Assembly (NCBI GenBank): GCA_014529385.2
Contig: CM043967.1
Span: forward strand, 87,843,278 to 87,907,277
From: Adiantum capillus-veneris
Taxonomy: Eukaryota; Streptophyta; Polypodiopsida; Polypodiales; Pteridaceae
Direction: 5' to 3'
Length of the DNA: 64,000 nucleotides
The notes beneath the pieces are model-generated. The model saw nothing but the letters and a program-made list of their open reading frames with translations, was not told the origin of the DNA and ran no database searches. The position numbers and the translations under genes are program-made. Shown one piece after another: positions 21,377-32,496 of this stretch. Position 1 is the stretch's first letter; each line of letters begins with the position of its first letter.

Positions 21377-24300
21377 CAAGATGAAGGAATGTTAGAAGGT
21401 ATGTTGTCTACAACACTTACAAAGGATGAAAGAGAGGAGGTTAAATGTGTTCTAAGGAAATTTCCTAGGCTTTTTGCTAAAGACTACACTGATGTACGTG
21501 GAGTAGATGTTGTTCAACACAAAATTGAGTTGAAGCTAGAGGCCACACCTAAGGCTCAGAAGCTATGAAGGCTAGGAGTCATCAAGGAGCAGGCTTTACT
21601 CAAGGAGGTAAGAAAGCTTCATTTATCCAGTGGAGAATTCAGAGTGGGTCTCTCCCGTTGTTGTCACTCCTAAGAAAAACGGCAAGTGGAGGGTGTGTGT
21701 GGATTACCGTCCACTCAATGAGGCAACAAAAAGAGATCACTTTCCCCTCCCATTTCAGGATGAGATACTAAATGAGGTAGTTGGCCATGAGAAGTACATT
21801 GTGTGTGATGGCTACTCGGGTTAATTTTAAATAGGTATCGCATTGGAAGATCAGTTGAAAACAATCTTCATCACTCCTTGGGGTTGTTATGCTTTTAGAG
21901 TCATGCCATTTGGCCTGACAAATGCTCCTGCAACTTTCCAACACTTCATGAACATGGTGTTTCAAGCATTCTTTGGAAAGTCCATTAGGGTTTTTATTGA
22001 TGATTTTTTCTTTATAGCTCAAAATCATTGCATCTACAAAGGGTAGAAGAAGGTTTAAAGAAGCTCTACGACATGGGAGGTCAACTCAACCCCGACAAGT
22101 GTCACATTAGTTAGGATGAAGTGATCTTGCTTGGTCACAAGGTTTCCTATAAAGGCATTGAGGTGGATCCTTCAAAGGCAAAGGCTCTTATTGAGCTCCC
22201 ATCACCCAAGAATCTCAAAGAGGTCATCTCATTCATTTAAAAGGTGAAGTATATGTCACGCTTTATTTACTTAGCTTCAGAGTTGCTTCATCCTTTGCAA
22301 AAGTTGACACAACAAGTAGAATTTGCATGGTCTGATGAGCTTGAAGAGTACTTTTGTAACATTAAAGTCATTTTGTCAGAGCTACCAACACTCATGCCTC
22401 CTTGTTGGGAGTACACATTCTTTGTTAGCTCTAGTGTTGGAAGGGAAACAATTGGTGTTGTGTTGCTACAACAAGATCCCCACAGTACCAGGATGCGACC
22501 CATCTACTTTGCTAGTAGGGTCATGAATGCTTTGGAGAGAGGCTACACAAAAGCGGAACTCATGATGCTTTCTCTCATGTTTGCGGTGAGAAAGTTTAGA
22601 TCCTACCTGCTACCAAAACCTTTTGTAATTCTCACTGCAGAAAATTTGTTCCCTTGGGTGTCATCTCAAATGAATCTTAGTACTAGGATCTCAAAGTGGA
22701 TTATGGAGTTGCAAGAGTTCCAATACTCTTTCAAGGTAGAAGATGGTGTCATCTCAAATGAATCTTAGTACTAGGATCTCAAAGTGGATTATGGAGTTGC
22801 AAGAGTTCCAATACTCTTTCAAGGTAGAAGATAGTGTGCGTGCACAATTGGCAGGTATACAATGTCTCATGGTAAAGGGAGATGCACTTCTCATTGTGAA
22901 GCACATTCTAGGCATTTGGGCATGCAAGAATGAAAACCTAAGGACAAAAGTTCATGCCATTTGTAGGTTGATTAATCAATTTGAAGAAGTGCAACTATAT
23001 CATATCCCTGGGAAACAAAATGAAGATGCAGATTTACTTGCACAAAAAGCAGTTGCATGTGTTGAGAGTGAAGTGCAGGTCATCATGGCAACAACGGTGA
23101 TAAAGCAACCAAGGTACCAGGGGATGGAGTCATTGGCTCCCATTGTGAGCTACATTTTAGAGGCTCATTAAGAAGGCGAGTTCGTATTTGTTTTTGGAAG
23201 GTGCCCTCTATCAAAGGGGAAAAGATCAAGTTTGTAGGAGAATACTGACAACCAAGGAGATTCCAGCCATTCTTGAAGGTTTTCATGAGGAAGCGTGTGG
23301 TGGTCATTTTGCACAGGAACTCACAGCAAAAAAGATTTTGCTTGCCGAATATGTTTCGCCAAGCTTGCACATTGATGTTCAACATTGGTGTAAAAGCTGC
23401 CACAATTGTCAGATTAATGGAAACAAGCGTCTGTTACATGGTCCACGTCAGTTAGTCCTTGCAAATGGTCCGTTTGAAAAATGGGGCATTGATGCTATGG
23501 GTCCATTGCCTAGGACTAAAAATGGAAAATTGTATATCTTGGTGGCCATTGACTACATGACTAGATGGGTAGAAGCTCAAAGTGTGGCAAGAGTAAATGA
23601 GAAGGCAGTTAGCAAGTTTGTGTACACTCACATTTGTTGCAAATTTGGCACACCTTTGGAGATTGTTTCTGATAATGGTCCAGAGTTTAGGAAGGGCTTG
23701 CTCACAGAAGTTTGTGAATAACTTCACATTCTACATCTTCACAGTACACCCTACTATCCCTAGTCAAATGGTCTAGTAGAAAAAGCTAATGGTGTCATTG
23801 CAGGCATCATTAGAAAGATGGTGAGAAACAAGACAAAGTTGTGGGATGACTTCTTGGATGGTTCCTTGTGGGCGTATCGAACCACATATAGGGAAGCCAC
23901 AGAGTTTACACCATTTCACCTGGTCTATGGTCAAAAGGCTTTACAACCAATTGAGCTCAACATTCCAACAATGCGACTTCATGGCAAAGTAGCACAAGAT
24001 GATCAAGAAGCATGGATGGATCGACTTCTTACCTTAGTTGAGCTTGAGTGGAAAAGAGAAGCAGCATATGAGTGCTACAAGAGGAAAGCCACACAGATGA
24101 AGGAAAAGCTTGACAAGAAACTGAAGGACAAAGGCATCAATGAAGGAGATCTTGTGCTAAGGTATGACAATCAACTCGATAATCGTTTTGATGACAAGTT
24201 TGAAACTAGATGGCAGGGGCCATACATAGTCAAGAAGGCTTTCAATTCAAGTTACTATCAACTTATGGACTTGAATGGGAAAGAGCACTCCAGGAAGGTA

Positions 24301-24405
24301 AACGGGTATCGCTTGAAGCCTTATTTGAATCGCCTTCTACCAAAGATCTGTCAAAAGGCAGCTATCATATGTAAGTATTGTTCCGTGAAGCATGAGTGTA
24401 ACTAA
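21377..24405 (+). pseudogene. pol: Pol of outer Tat-like element (decayed)
   Basis: It begins D-E-G-M-L-E-G-M-L-S, collinear with the nested element's pol start. RT is at ~21500-22250, with V-D-Y-R-P-L-N-E-A-T and F-I-D-D-F. The gypsy RNase H (~22270-22745) reads F-F-V-S-S-S-V-G where TDAS is expected, so the first Asp is missing as in the nested element. The second RNase H keeps only its C-terminal half (22870-23060: G-D-A-L-L-I-V-K-H ... H-I-P-G-K-Q-N-E-D-A-D). Integrase (23180-24330) has its H2C2 finger, D (W-G-I-D-A-M-G), D (S-D-N-G-P-E-F) and E (L-V-E-K-A-N) all retained, then W-Q-G-P-Y-I-V. There are about seven breaks (stops and frameshifts), one caused by an 88-bp duplication. Confidence 0.92.
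22658..22833 (+). repeat. 88-bp tandem duplication in RNase H of outer pol
   Basis: gtgtcatctcaaatgaatct at 22658 repeats at 22746, and the copies are almost identical. The unit is not a multiple of three and shifts the frame. Confidence 0.93.
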
Positions 24406-24508
24406 AACCAAAATTCCAAGGGGCCAAACAATGAAGAGCTTGTCAACGACTCTGAAGCACTCTCTTTGGAAAAGATGCTTTATGATGGTACGTGAATATA
24501 CCATCATC

Positions 24509-24523
24509 CTCGGGGAGGGCTAA
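24509..24523 (+). other. Polypurine tract of outer element
   Basis: ctcggggagggctaa precedes the LTR start TGATAGC. It resembles the nested element's tract. Confidence 0.85.
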
Positions 24524-26190
24524 TGATAGCTGTTTTTCCGCTCTCTGTAATTTTCATAGTGAGTTACCTCACCCTATCAAATCACTCAAACACTGTGGTT
24601 ACCCTCACCCTTTCACTGTATATAGGTGTGTGTGAGTTAGGGGACTTTTCCCATATCTTCTTAAAAACCCTCAAGCAATTAGCTAGTCACTAGACTAGTT
24701 GAGCCAAAAATAAATAAAAAAATATAAGTATCTTATGGCCCATTTATGTGTAAATATTTCATTGTATATAGGGCTTAAATAAAAGGATTTTTCATAATTA
24801 TTTTGGTATTTATTTAAATATTTCTACCTATGGTGTGTTATTTATGCTATGTACATTGACTCACCATTACCATATTTTTCTTACCATTTTGCATACTTTT
24901 TATTCCATATAAAAATAATTTCATGCAAGCTTCTCTTATTTTTGGTGTCACTCCATCTCAACAAAAATCCAAAAAACTAGTTTTATTTATGTGTATATTT
25001 TTTCACTATTGTGATTTTTTTCCTTTCTACATCTATTCTCTATTACTCTCATAAATTAGAACACCAAAAATATTCATCGTTTTATGGTAGACTTATAATG
25101 AGAGAGATTTATTTTGACCCCTTTATATTTTTTCCACCTATATTATTTATATTTCACATGTACATAATTTTTTAGACCCCTCAATATTTGATTTCCTTAG
25201 TTGTACTATTTATTTATATCTGATCTCAACAATATCTTCAATTATAGACCTACCAAATAAGGTCAAGCGTATGTGGCATGCATGCATGCACTATGGAGGG
25301 CTCACTCTTGGAGGCATTCAAAAGAATCATCCAAAGAAGGACCCCACAAGGACTTTGTGCAGTGGGAAAAGACAATCAGTTTTGCTGAATTTTTAAAGGT
25401 CACTTGCTCTGTGAATTTGAAACGGTGATACAAACAAAAGTTGTAGCTTGTGGACTGAACTTTTTCCTCAAATGTTTTCATATTTTTTTGAGCTACGAGC
25501 TGTGAGCTATGATTCTATTGGTGGACCCCAGTTTGCCCATGCCATGCAGCCACACTCCCTCTTCCACTTAATCATTTTCCTCTTTCACACACACTTCTCC
25601 ACTCATCATCCCCACCTCTCTCACCACTCCTCTCTGCACCCTACTCACCTTCTTCTCAACCTTGAAGAATAAGAGAAACCATGGTGAACTCATGTCTCCT
25701 ACACACACTTCCATTCCAAAATTGACCACCTAGTCTCATTTTTCCTCTTCCATATTACCCATATCTATAAAAAAAAACTCAAAATTCAGTCTCTTCTCTT
25801 GAAATACAGCACCATGCTGATTGATTACTCATATTCAATTACCTTGGCTCCCAAGGAAGGTCAAGAGTGGAGAAAAAATGTACCGTCAAAGCTAGTAGAC
25901 TGTCAACGAGCGTCAAAATTGACCCTACTTAAGACACTTGGAGCATCAACATTGTAAGAAATCCATGTTTTCTTACCTATTAAGAGTTTTTTCTTCCTTA
26001 TTTTTATCCTACATGGATACTCCCATTGTAAATATCCAATTCCATTTGTAAATGGATAAAAATACTAACTCTACTAATTTACTAACACTAACCTACTATG
26101 AAAATTCCTATCATCTCCACTTCTCTCCTCTCTCTCTTCTTCATCTATCCCCACCAACTTCTGGATAATTCCAAGCAAAAGAAATTAGAT

Positions 26191-26910
26191 AAGTGCTGAA
26201 AATCTAACCCAACCATGGTTAGAGGAGTACCCTAGCCCTCAAAATTTCTATAAAAGGAGGGTGTAGCTAGCACAAAAGGGGGAGCCATAAGCAAAAGCAC
26301 TATGCTATAGCTTAAGAAGCCAAGCTCAACCTCTCTAGAAGGATCTCTTGAGTGGAAGCTCATTGTCTCACTCATGTGCATGTGTTGTAATACGGGTGAT
26401 TAGCAAGGGAACTCTATGACATTGTAAGAGAGAGAGTGATCATTCAATTGAGAGTAGGAAATCTATCATTTCTCCTACTAGTGTAAGCCCAACATTTGTT
26501 GAATCAAGGAGGGTGGATTTGGACTAAGCTTGGATACTTTGTCTCTCTTCCAACGTGAAGTAATGGACAACAATGATGTGTAAGTGTCTTGGTGTTTTTT
26601 TTTAAGTTCTTGATAGCTTGTCTCTGGGTGTTGTCATCAATCTATCCATAAACCCCCATACTGTAAGAGGACGACAGGGTGGAGAGGACTCCCTGGCCTT
26701 AAGACAATGATTGGGGTGGCTTTTCTTGTGATGTGTTGTGGTGTAATTTACTCAAGCTATGTTGAACAAATACTAATCTCACTTTGATTGGTCATGACAG
26801 ATTTGTAAGAAGGTATTAATGCAACAAGCATCCCCTCCCCTCTCTCTCTCTTTCTTACATATATAATTTTGTTTGCTTGATCATTGCCGATACATTTCAA
26901 AGCAGCCCGA

Positions 26911-26913
<3 letters not shown>
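26191..26913. mobile_element. ~720-bp insertion in the outer 3' LTR, possibly a solo LTR
   Basis: This stretch is absent from the 5' LTR. It contains a TATA-like tctataaaaggaggg at about 26248, and the possible ends tgctgaaa...tttcaaagca hint at an LTR. I found no convincing flanking duplication, so this stays a candidate. Confidence 0.5.

Positions 26914-26969
<56 letters not shown>
26914..26969. repeat. (TC)n microsatellite
   Basis: 28 TC units, followed by acgcgtcctag as in the 5' LTR. Confidence 0.95.
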
Positions 26970-26971
<2 letters not shown>

Positions 26972-27223
26972 GCGTCCTAGTTCGCACCCAAAACTAGGTG
27001 GTGCCCCAAATTTGTGTAGGGTTAGGTTGCGGGTTTGTGTGTGTGTTTGTTGTTTTTTTTCCAACCCCAACCCAATTGAGCACCACGAGAGCCTAGAATA
27101 GTGCATCATTATGAAACATTGCATCCATAACTTTTTCTCAACCATTTCCATATACATTGCTGCCCATTTGAAATCCATAAAAAGAGGTAGCTTTTCTTCA
27201 CTTTGGCTGAGATTTCAAGACAT

Positions 27224-27575
27224 ATCTGTAAAGAAAATGAGCATAGAGAAGTGAAACTTACATCCCAAGGTGCTCGCATCACATGATAGATAGGAACTCC
27301 TGTCTTGGGTTTTGTTGGTTTAGAGTAGGAAATCCACTGACTATGACCATGCTTTAAGCCTCCACATAAGGTTGTTGCTTCAATGTTGTTATTCTCTCCA
27401 TGTTCTCCATTTTGGATATTCGATTAGCAACCTCTTTGGGAGCATCTACCACCATCCTTGCAGTTCTAAACTTGTAGAACTCTTGCCTGAAATCATACTT
27501 TGTGCTCTTGTTGCACAGGAAATCTTTACTTGCTATGATGGGATGTTGGCCATAGAGAATCCAATAGAGACGCAA
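27224..27575 (-). pseudogene. Possible gene fragment (minus strand), unidentified
   Basis: A frame at 27575-27354 reads like real protein (K-Y-D-F-R-Q-E-F-Y-K-F-R-T-A-R, then E-V-A-N-R-I-S-K-M). After a frame change it may continue as G-L-K-H-G-H-S-Q-W-I-S and V-P-I-Y-H-V-M-R-A-P-W-D, ending at a GTAAGT that could be a splice donor near 27265, with TTTACAG about 30 bp on. I cannot name it. The opposite strand is also open here, so one of the two is a shadow. Confidence 0.3.
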
Positions 27576-27693
27576 GAAGCAGGTACTTCAGAACAACCCC
27601 ATATTGAAATTCCCTCAGTCTCTTTTGTAGAGATAGAAACACAGCCGGCAAAAGGGCTTGGTGGAGAAGAAAACTTTCAGGTACAAATAGCAG

Positions 27694-28668
27694 ATGCCGA
27701 TCAAGTGCGAATGGTCCCAGCTGTCAAAAGCTGAAGAAGACGCACTTAAGGAGCAAGTTGCTCAAGAGATGGATGAGCAATGGAAAGCAGCGATGGATTG
27801 GGAGTTGAGAGTTCTTCATTCTGTGAATGTTACTCAACTCACTCCCGACCAAATCAATGCACAATGGCATCAACAATCACCACCATATCCCTTGATCAAG
27901 TTAGAGCTACAACAGGTTAAGAAACAATTATATAAAGATATGCAAGCAGAAGGTGCAGATGAAGTCCATCCCAAGTGGAGAAAGAGGTGGTTGAACAAGA
28001 ATCCTAGATACTTAATTCTGTTCACAAGAGCACCTGCAGCACTTCAGAAAGACCCAACTTTTTGTCATGTACCAAGAGTAAGGATGTGGCAAGCACATGA
28101 AGCAATGACAAAGAAGCGGCCTACATGGTTGAATTATCCAAGATTGCCAGCTCCAGAAAAGGGAACGCTGATAGAGGAATACATGGTGAAAACCCTAGTG
28201 GGCACCATCGCACTCTTCAAAAGTCTCCCCGATCTCTCATGTGCTATGCTCTACAAAATTTGCCGAATGCTACTCACATGCATTGAATCCTTTCACGAGC
28301 CAGAGCAAGCAAGAGCATCGTGGATGTCCTTCCTTGAGGGAAATAAGGGTCTATGCTACGACCTAAGCGGCCAACCTTCCGAAGAAGTCCTTTATGGCTT
28401 CTATGCCCACTGCATGTTCTTGCCATCTCATAATATATTGGCGTTTGAGGAAGAATTCTACACAAGGTTTTCTACTTGGCAAATGAAAATTTTTGGGCCA
28501 ATGATCAGCAACCTAACCTCCAGATTCGTAGGCTATTCATTCATTGAGCTAAAAAACAGGGTCACCATGCAATTCTTGCAGGTTTCAGACAAAGAAAGAA
28601 AGATCAGCTATGAGAAGGCACTCCATGCACTTAAAGATCACCTCGTCAGCCGTCAACCCAAAGACTAA
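27694..28668 (+). CDS. Unrecognised 324-aa ORF next to an LTR polypurine tract
   Basis: The ATG is at 27694. A collinear frame just upstream (about 27550-27734, with I-E-N-P-I-E-T-Q-E-A and a Glu/Gln-rich stretch) overlaps it in another frame, so the original start was probably further left and a small indel separates them. The protein is hydrophilic and predicted largely helical. It is Glu/Lys/Gln-rich at first (E-Q-V-A-Q-E-M-D-E-Q-W-K), basic near W-R-K-R-W-L-N-K, then has a mixed hydrophobic domain with L-C-Y-D-L-S-G-Q-P-S-E-E-V-L-Y-G-F-Y. I see no zinc knuckle, protease, RT or integrase motif. Position between pol and the 3' LTR is where some plant elements carry an additional ORF; that role is inference. 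It could also be a capsid-like gag. Confidence 0.6.
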   Translation: MPIKCEWSQLSKAEEDALKEQVAQEMDEQWKAAMDWELRVLHSVNVTQLTPDQINAQWHQQSPPYPLIKLELQQVKKQLYKDMQAEGADEVHPKWRKRWLNKNPRYLILFTRAPAALQKDPTFCHVPRVRMWQAHEAMTKKRPTWLNYPRLPAPEKGTLIEEYMVKTLVGTIALFKSLPDLSCAMLYKICRMLLTCIESFHEPEQARASWMSFLEGNKGLCYDLSGQPSEEVLYGFYAHCMFLPSHNILAFEEEFYTRFSTWQMKIFGPMISNLTSRFVGYSFIELKNRVTMQFLQVSDKERKISYEKALHALKDHLVSRQPKD

Positions 28669-28702
28669 TTAAGCCCATAAATTTGTGTCAAGGACGACAC
28701 AT

Positions 28703-28717
28703 GCGAGAAGGGGGGAA
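28703..28717 (+). other. Polypurine tract
   Basis: gcgagaaggggggaa lies immediately before TGTTAGCAAC. Confidence 0.75.
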
Positions 28718-29047
28718 TGTTAGCAACAAGCTAACTCGAATACCATTTTTCGGAGCTGTCAATGTAAAAACATTTATTATTTTGATGAATCGAGAATAGT
28801 GTAACTCCTATTTTTTGGATAAACTTTGTAATTGATGAACCGGGGCTACAATCTTCAAGATTGTATCAACCTGTCTTTAGTTAGAGCTCCCAGATTATTA
28901 GTTTTGACCACCAAAAACCTTGGCTAAGGTATAAAAGTCAATTTTTGTAAGTTATTATTAAGTTTTCGATAATGAAATACACAGCATGAGCTAACGGCGC
29001 TCACTTGTCTCCTTATCGCGCTTCCTACTCCCTTCCTGGTTGTCACA
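28718..29047 (+). repeat. Probable 3' LTR (right boundary uncertain)
   Basis: Starts TGTTAGCAACAAGC after the polypurine tract and contains a TATA-like gtataaaagtcaa near 28930. The end is placed at ...GTTGTCACA only by its CA; it could lie up to about 150 bp further right. Confidence 0.5.
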
Positions 29048-29199
29048 TTGCAATCGCGTCTATTGTGTTGCAACCGCGTGTAAGAGCTCTACGCATCGAT
29101 GTCAGCATTTCACGGTATTTTGTAGATTTTGGCATCGTCGACCCATGGCCTAATTTCATCATAAGTACGAAATTACACTTCAAAATCCAAAACTAAGCA

Positions 29200-30408
29200 T
29201 AGGCGGGGTATTGGGGCATCATTGTTAAGCATTTAGATGCATTCTGGGTCGAAAACAACTAAGTCAAAAATCCACTTCTGTTAATAATCGTGATTTTTTC
29301 ACTTGACCTAAAGTGATATTTTAGACCATAAGCATGTGTGCTTAGGTCTTATAAACACGTCCTAGAAGTTTCATCACATTTGGATGTCATTTGATGCTAT
29401 AACGGATGTGATTTGTTTTCCAATGAGCGATTGGCTTTTGGTGATTTTGGTCACTTGAGTGTAGCTTGAGTTAGATGCAATTTGTTTGTTGTTTTCCAAG
29501 AGATATACAACCTCATGTAGCCTCTATGCACTAGTCAAGCCAGCTTCATTCCATGGATTGACAATTTATTCGTGGTTCTCGCTACATCTGCAATAAGATA
29601 GGAGTGAGGTTAGACACCCGTCCCACAACTTGTGTACATTGTCTCTTCTAACTCTTTGATTGGTGGCTTTTCCATCATTATCCAAGCGCCATAAGACATT
29701 ATATTTCTTGTCGCATATATATCGATCACAATTGAACATGTGATTTTAAGTCATGTTTCTCCACTTATGCTAAATTTGATTATTATAGGAGACAATTAAT
29801 CTTTTACCTTATTCTTGTTTGATGAAGTTAGGATTTGGTGAGATGATAGACTATGATGTTTGTAGCCTGCTTTCAAAATCTTTTTGAATTTGGATCAGTT
29901 TTTGCTAACCAAAAGTAAATTCTTGAGTCTTCTGTGGCAGTTTTGACAATCTTCTATCTTTGGCTTTGGCTCTTTTGACCACTTTTTAAAACTTTTTTGC
30001 AAATGATTTTTTTGGGAAAAGTGTTTGTCTATGTCTCAGCTACCTACCGCTCAAATCTCAGCCAAAAATCATGATGAGATACATGGATGGCGATCCGTGT
30101 TTCACCACCTTTTGACATGAAACTTGGTCAACTTGTAGTCCTTTCTATGTTGAAGCCATTCTCCCAAAAGAATTGGATTTAGATCACTTTTTGTCAATCA
30201 AAGGTGAAATTTTGGGACTGCTTTGTAGTAAAATCTCAAGATATGCCCAATTTTGTGTCTAAAACCCCTCTTTTTGGGATTTTTGCCCTATTAGCCAGTT
30301 TTGATGTGATTTTTGAAGTTCTCTTGCAAAACAAACTTTATCATAGTAATGTACTAGTGATGCACAGTGTCACTGATCACTTTTATTCAAAAATGGTCTC
30401 TAAGGCAC
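29200..30408 (-). mobile_element. Leader fragment of the LTR A gypsy element (left of the array insertion)
   Basis: Non-coding on both strands. On the minus strand it reads like the leaders after LTRs C and D and carries a palindrome variant at 30081-30100. Its right edge, minus-strand GTGCCTTAGAGACC, continues the leader that breaks off at 46025; LTR C's leader has the joined form near 52206. The left limit is approximate. Confidence 0.7.
30081..30100. repeat. Palindrome variant acatggatggcgatccgtgt
   Basis: Two mismatches from the perfect palindrome consensus ACATGGATCGCGATCCATGT. Confidence 0.8.
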
Positions 30409-30738
30409 TAATGGGAATGGGATCATGCTAGCTATGGTGGATGAAAGAGAAACATCGTGCACACAAGTGAGTGTGTGTTGGCTAGATTATCACTCAAGCG
30501 AATCAGGTTCCAAAATCAATTAACTTGGACTCATGAACACAATCTTGAGTTCTTGCTGAGCCATCACACGCTCACTATAAACAATAAAGATGTAATGCAA
30601 AATGGTCTTGTGTTTATTCATTCATGAAATGAGCTTTAAGTAGCTCTACAGCCTTGCACCACTACATGTGGGACAAGTCCACCTTTTCCCTCATTAGGCT
30701 CATACTCTACGACACTACGACAAAGCTCACACTTTACA
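30409..30738 (-). repeat. Array LTR 1 (3' end of array)
   Basis: Plus-strand taatgggaatggg...ctcacactttaca. The adjoining plus-strand atcctccccttgagg is the minus-strand polypurine tract of interior 1. Confidence 0.85.
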
Positions 30739-31016
30739 ATCCTCCCCTTGAGGTTTGGACTAGGAAGAAGCTGAAGAAGCTAACATCAACTGACATCTCA
30801 GCACACTCCAATCTAGGATTAAAAAGAACATCTCCAATCCACGAGACCATCCCCAATCCAAGAGACAAACTATCTCTAATCCAAGAGATACTCAAACACG
30901 TCCCCTCAAACAGATGTATAAAACTAAGTCCAAGATAGTCCAAGCTATCTCCAAACAAATACAATTGAAAGAGAGACGTAAAACAAAAAGCTAGATAATG
31001 TCATCGTAGTTGACGC

Positions 31017-31900
31017 CTTCTTATTCATCTTCATCTTTCTCTTCTTCTTCCAAATAGACTTTGGGCCTTGGATTTATGTTGGTATTGCCTCTATCTTTCT
31101 TGAAACACTTGGAAGGAAGGTGACCCTTCTGCCCACAAATGCTGCAAGTCTTCGATGCTAGGCAATCCTTTGCTATGTGCCCTTATTTGCTACACTTGAA
31201 GCTAGCTTTGTTACTAGAGCCAACTGCAAAAGCTCCTCCCCCTCACGTAGAATTCCTCCCTTTCTTATTTTCCTCGGACATTAAAGAGTTGATTACATCT
31301 TGGAAATTTGGTGTTGGATCCTTCTCCTCAATGATGGTCATTATCTGGTCAAAGCTAGGCGGTAAGGCTGCTAGAAGAACTGTGATTTTTTTCTCCTCTG
31401 GTACTACATTGTTTACATAAGCTAGAACTGTGTGGTCTTGCTTTTGAGGCAATTGACCAAGTTTTCAATATCTTCGTTATGTTCCATTTGTAATTTGTAT
31501 AGATTTTTCTTTAAGCTCACTTGCTCTTCTTTTTCCTAGCTCCAAAGTTTTTTTTTAGTGCTTCCCATGTAGCTGATGATGTATCACAATCATCAATAAA
31601 GTGTACATAATTGTCATGTAGTGCAATGATTATGATTCCTAATGCCTGCTCGTCCTTGGCTTAATGATTTTGTGCACTCATAGCTCGTGTCAGTACTTGT
31701 GCACCAACAGTAGAGATGTTTTCTTTGAATGCTTGTTGGATAGCTGCCTTTGAAGTCCCTTGTTGAAACCTTTTGAGTAGCCTCAAAGCCTTAGGATTTT
31801 TCTTTTTCTTTTATTTCTTGGTTTTGCTACAGCTCCAGTGCTGTGAATAGGTTCTTAAAGGTGTTGGGATGTTCCTCGAGATCCTAGTCGGAAGGCAACC
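31017..31900 (-). pseudogene. gag: Copia-type gag, array unit 1
   Basis: Minus-strand fragments in shifting frames: L-K-R-F-Q-Q-G-T-S-K-A-A-I-Q-Q (~31760), A-L-G-I-I-I-I-A-L-H-D-N-Y (~31630), L-L-A-A-L-P-P-S-F-D-Q-I-M (~31370), then a damaged first zinc knuckle (K-C-S-K-stop-G-H-I-A-K-D-C) and an intact second C-S-I-C-G-Q-K-G-H-L-P-S-K-C. This is the UBN2-type gag of copia elements, which packages RNA. Interior 1 has no later pol: only ~270 bp of noncoding DNA separates gag from LTR 1. Confidence 0.85.
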
Positions 31901-32496
31901 TTACTAGGCTTGGTTCTTAAGAATTCGAGAAGGCCCAACGGGTGGTTGCAGTTGTGTGGGAAGGCCAGCTATGCAAAGGCGAGTAGTCGGGCAGCCTTTG
32001 GGCAGTTAGTTCAGCTTTTCGGGCAGCAGGTTCAAGTCGGGCAGGAGGGTAGAGGTGCCAAGCAAGCACGGGCAGGCCAGCATCAACGGCATGCGGGGAC
32101 AATGCAAACAAAAAATAAGATTTTTCTTATGAGCGCGTGCTCAGCCCCTGCGGATAGGACCACAATTTGAACTATAATGTGCTACGAGTTGAAGTCCTCC
32201 CACGATCCTTCATGGGTGCTTGACCCCATGACCCTTGGAAGGTCAAAGGTTCTACATTAGGTGAGCTCTCCAAGAAACATAATGGATTTTATTGTGTAAA
32301 CTCCAAAGGAAAATTTTCTTATGCTTACTTTCAACAGAGAGCATTCACACACTACTCCACACACACCTCCCTCTAGTGCAAATGATTAGGGGGTTAATGT
32401 CCTCCAAAAAATAAAGTGATCAAGCAGTCAATTAAGGCCAAAAAAGGAGGATTTTGATGGCCTAATAAGATGGCCAAAACGTGGTGCAATTGACAC
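31901..32496 (-). other. Leader of array unit 1 (distal part)
   Basis: Non-coding, with matches at 42040-42616 and 44860-45430 in units 2 and 3 (for example ggttctagatttggtgagct and ccctctagtgcaa). Interrupted at 32497 by the nested element; the rest is at 38244-38579. Confidence 0.75.

Larger units (their letters stand above)
9860..27105 (+). mobile_element. Outer Tat-like Ty3/gypsy element (split by a nested element)
   Basis: Two direct LTRs (9860-11751 and 24524-27105), a primer-binding site after the first and a polypurine tract before the second define a plus-strand element. Its interior is 11752-12076 joined to 21381-24523; the rest is the nested element 12077-21376. The pol order is RT, RNase H, partial second RNase H, integrase. 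No gag or protease is present, because the short leader ORF runs directly into RT. The 3' LTR carries an insertion and lacks about 45 terminal bases. The LTRs differ at several percent of sites by eye, so it is older than the nested element. Confidence 0.9.
24524..27105 (+). repeat. 3' LTR of outer element, with insertion and truncated end
   Basis: Matches 9860-11751 up to about 26190, then resumes at about 26914 and runs to gagcctagaatagtgca (27105). About 45 terminal bases of the 5' LTR are absent, so no right-hand target duplication can be read. Confidence 0.88.
27106..28717 (+). mobile_element. 3' portion of an unclassified LTR element with an extra ORF
   Basis: An open frame of at least 324 codons (27694-28668) ends 34 bp before a polypurine tract, which directly precedes an LTR-like start TGTTAGCAAC (28718). 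No gag or pol remains, so the superfamily is unknown. The left part, 27106-27550, seems to be other DNA. Confidence 0.6.

Noticed and set aside
26191-26913. Definite solo LTR
   Set aside because: A TATA-like box and tentative ends are present, but no flanking duplication could be matched, so it is reported only as an insertion.
27372-27560. Leftmost part of the plus-strand frame before the 324-aa ORF
   Set aside because: Cys/Leu-rich text looks like the shadow of the minus-strand frame; only the part from about 27550 reads as an extension of the ORF.
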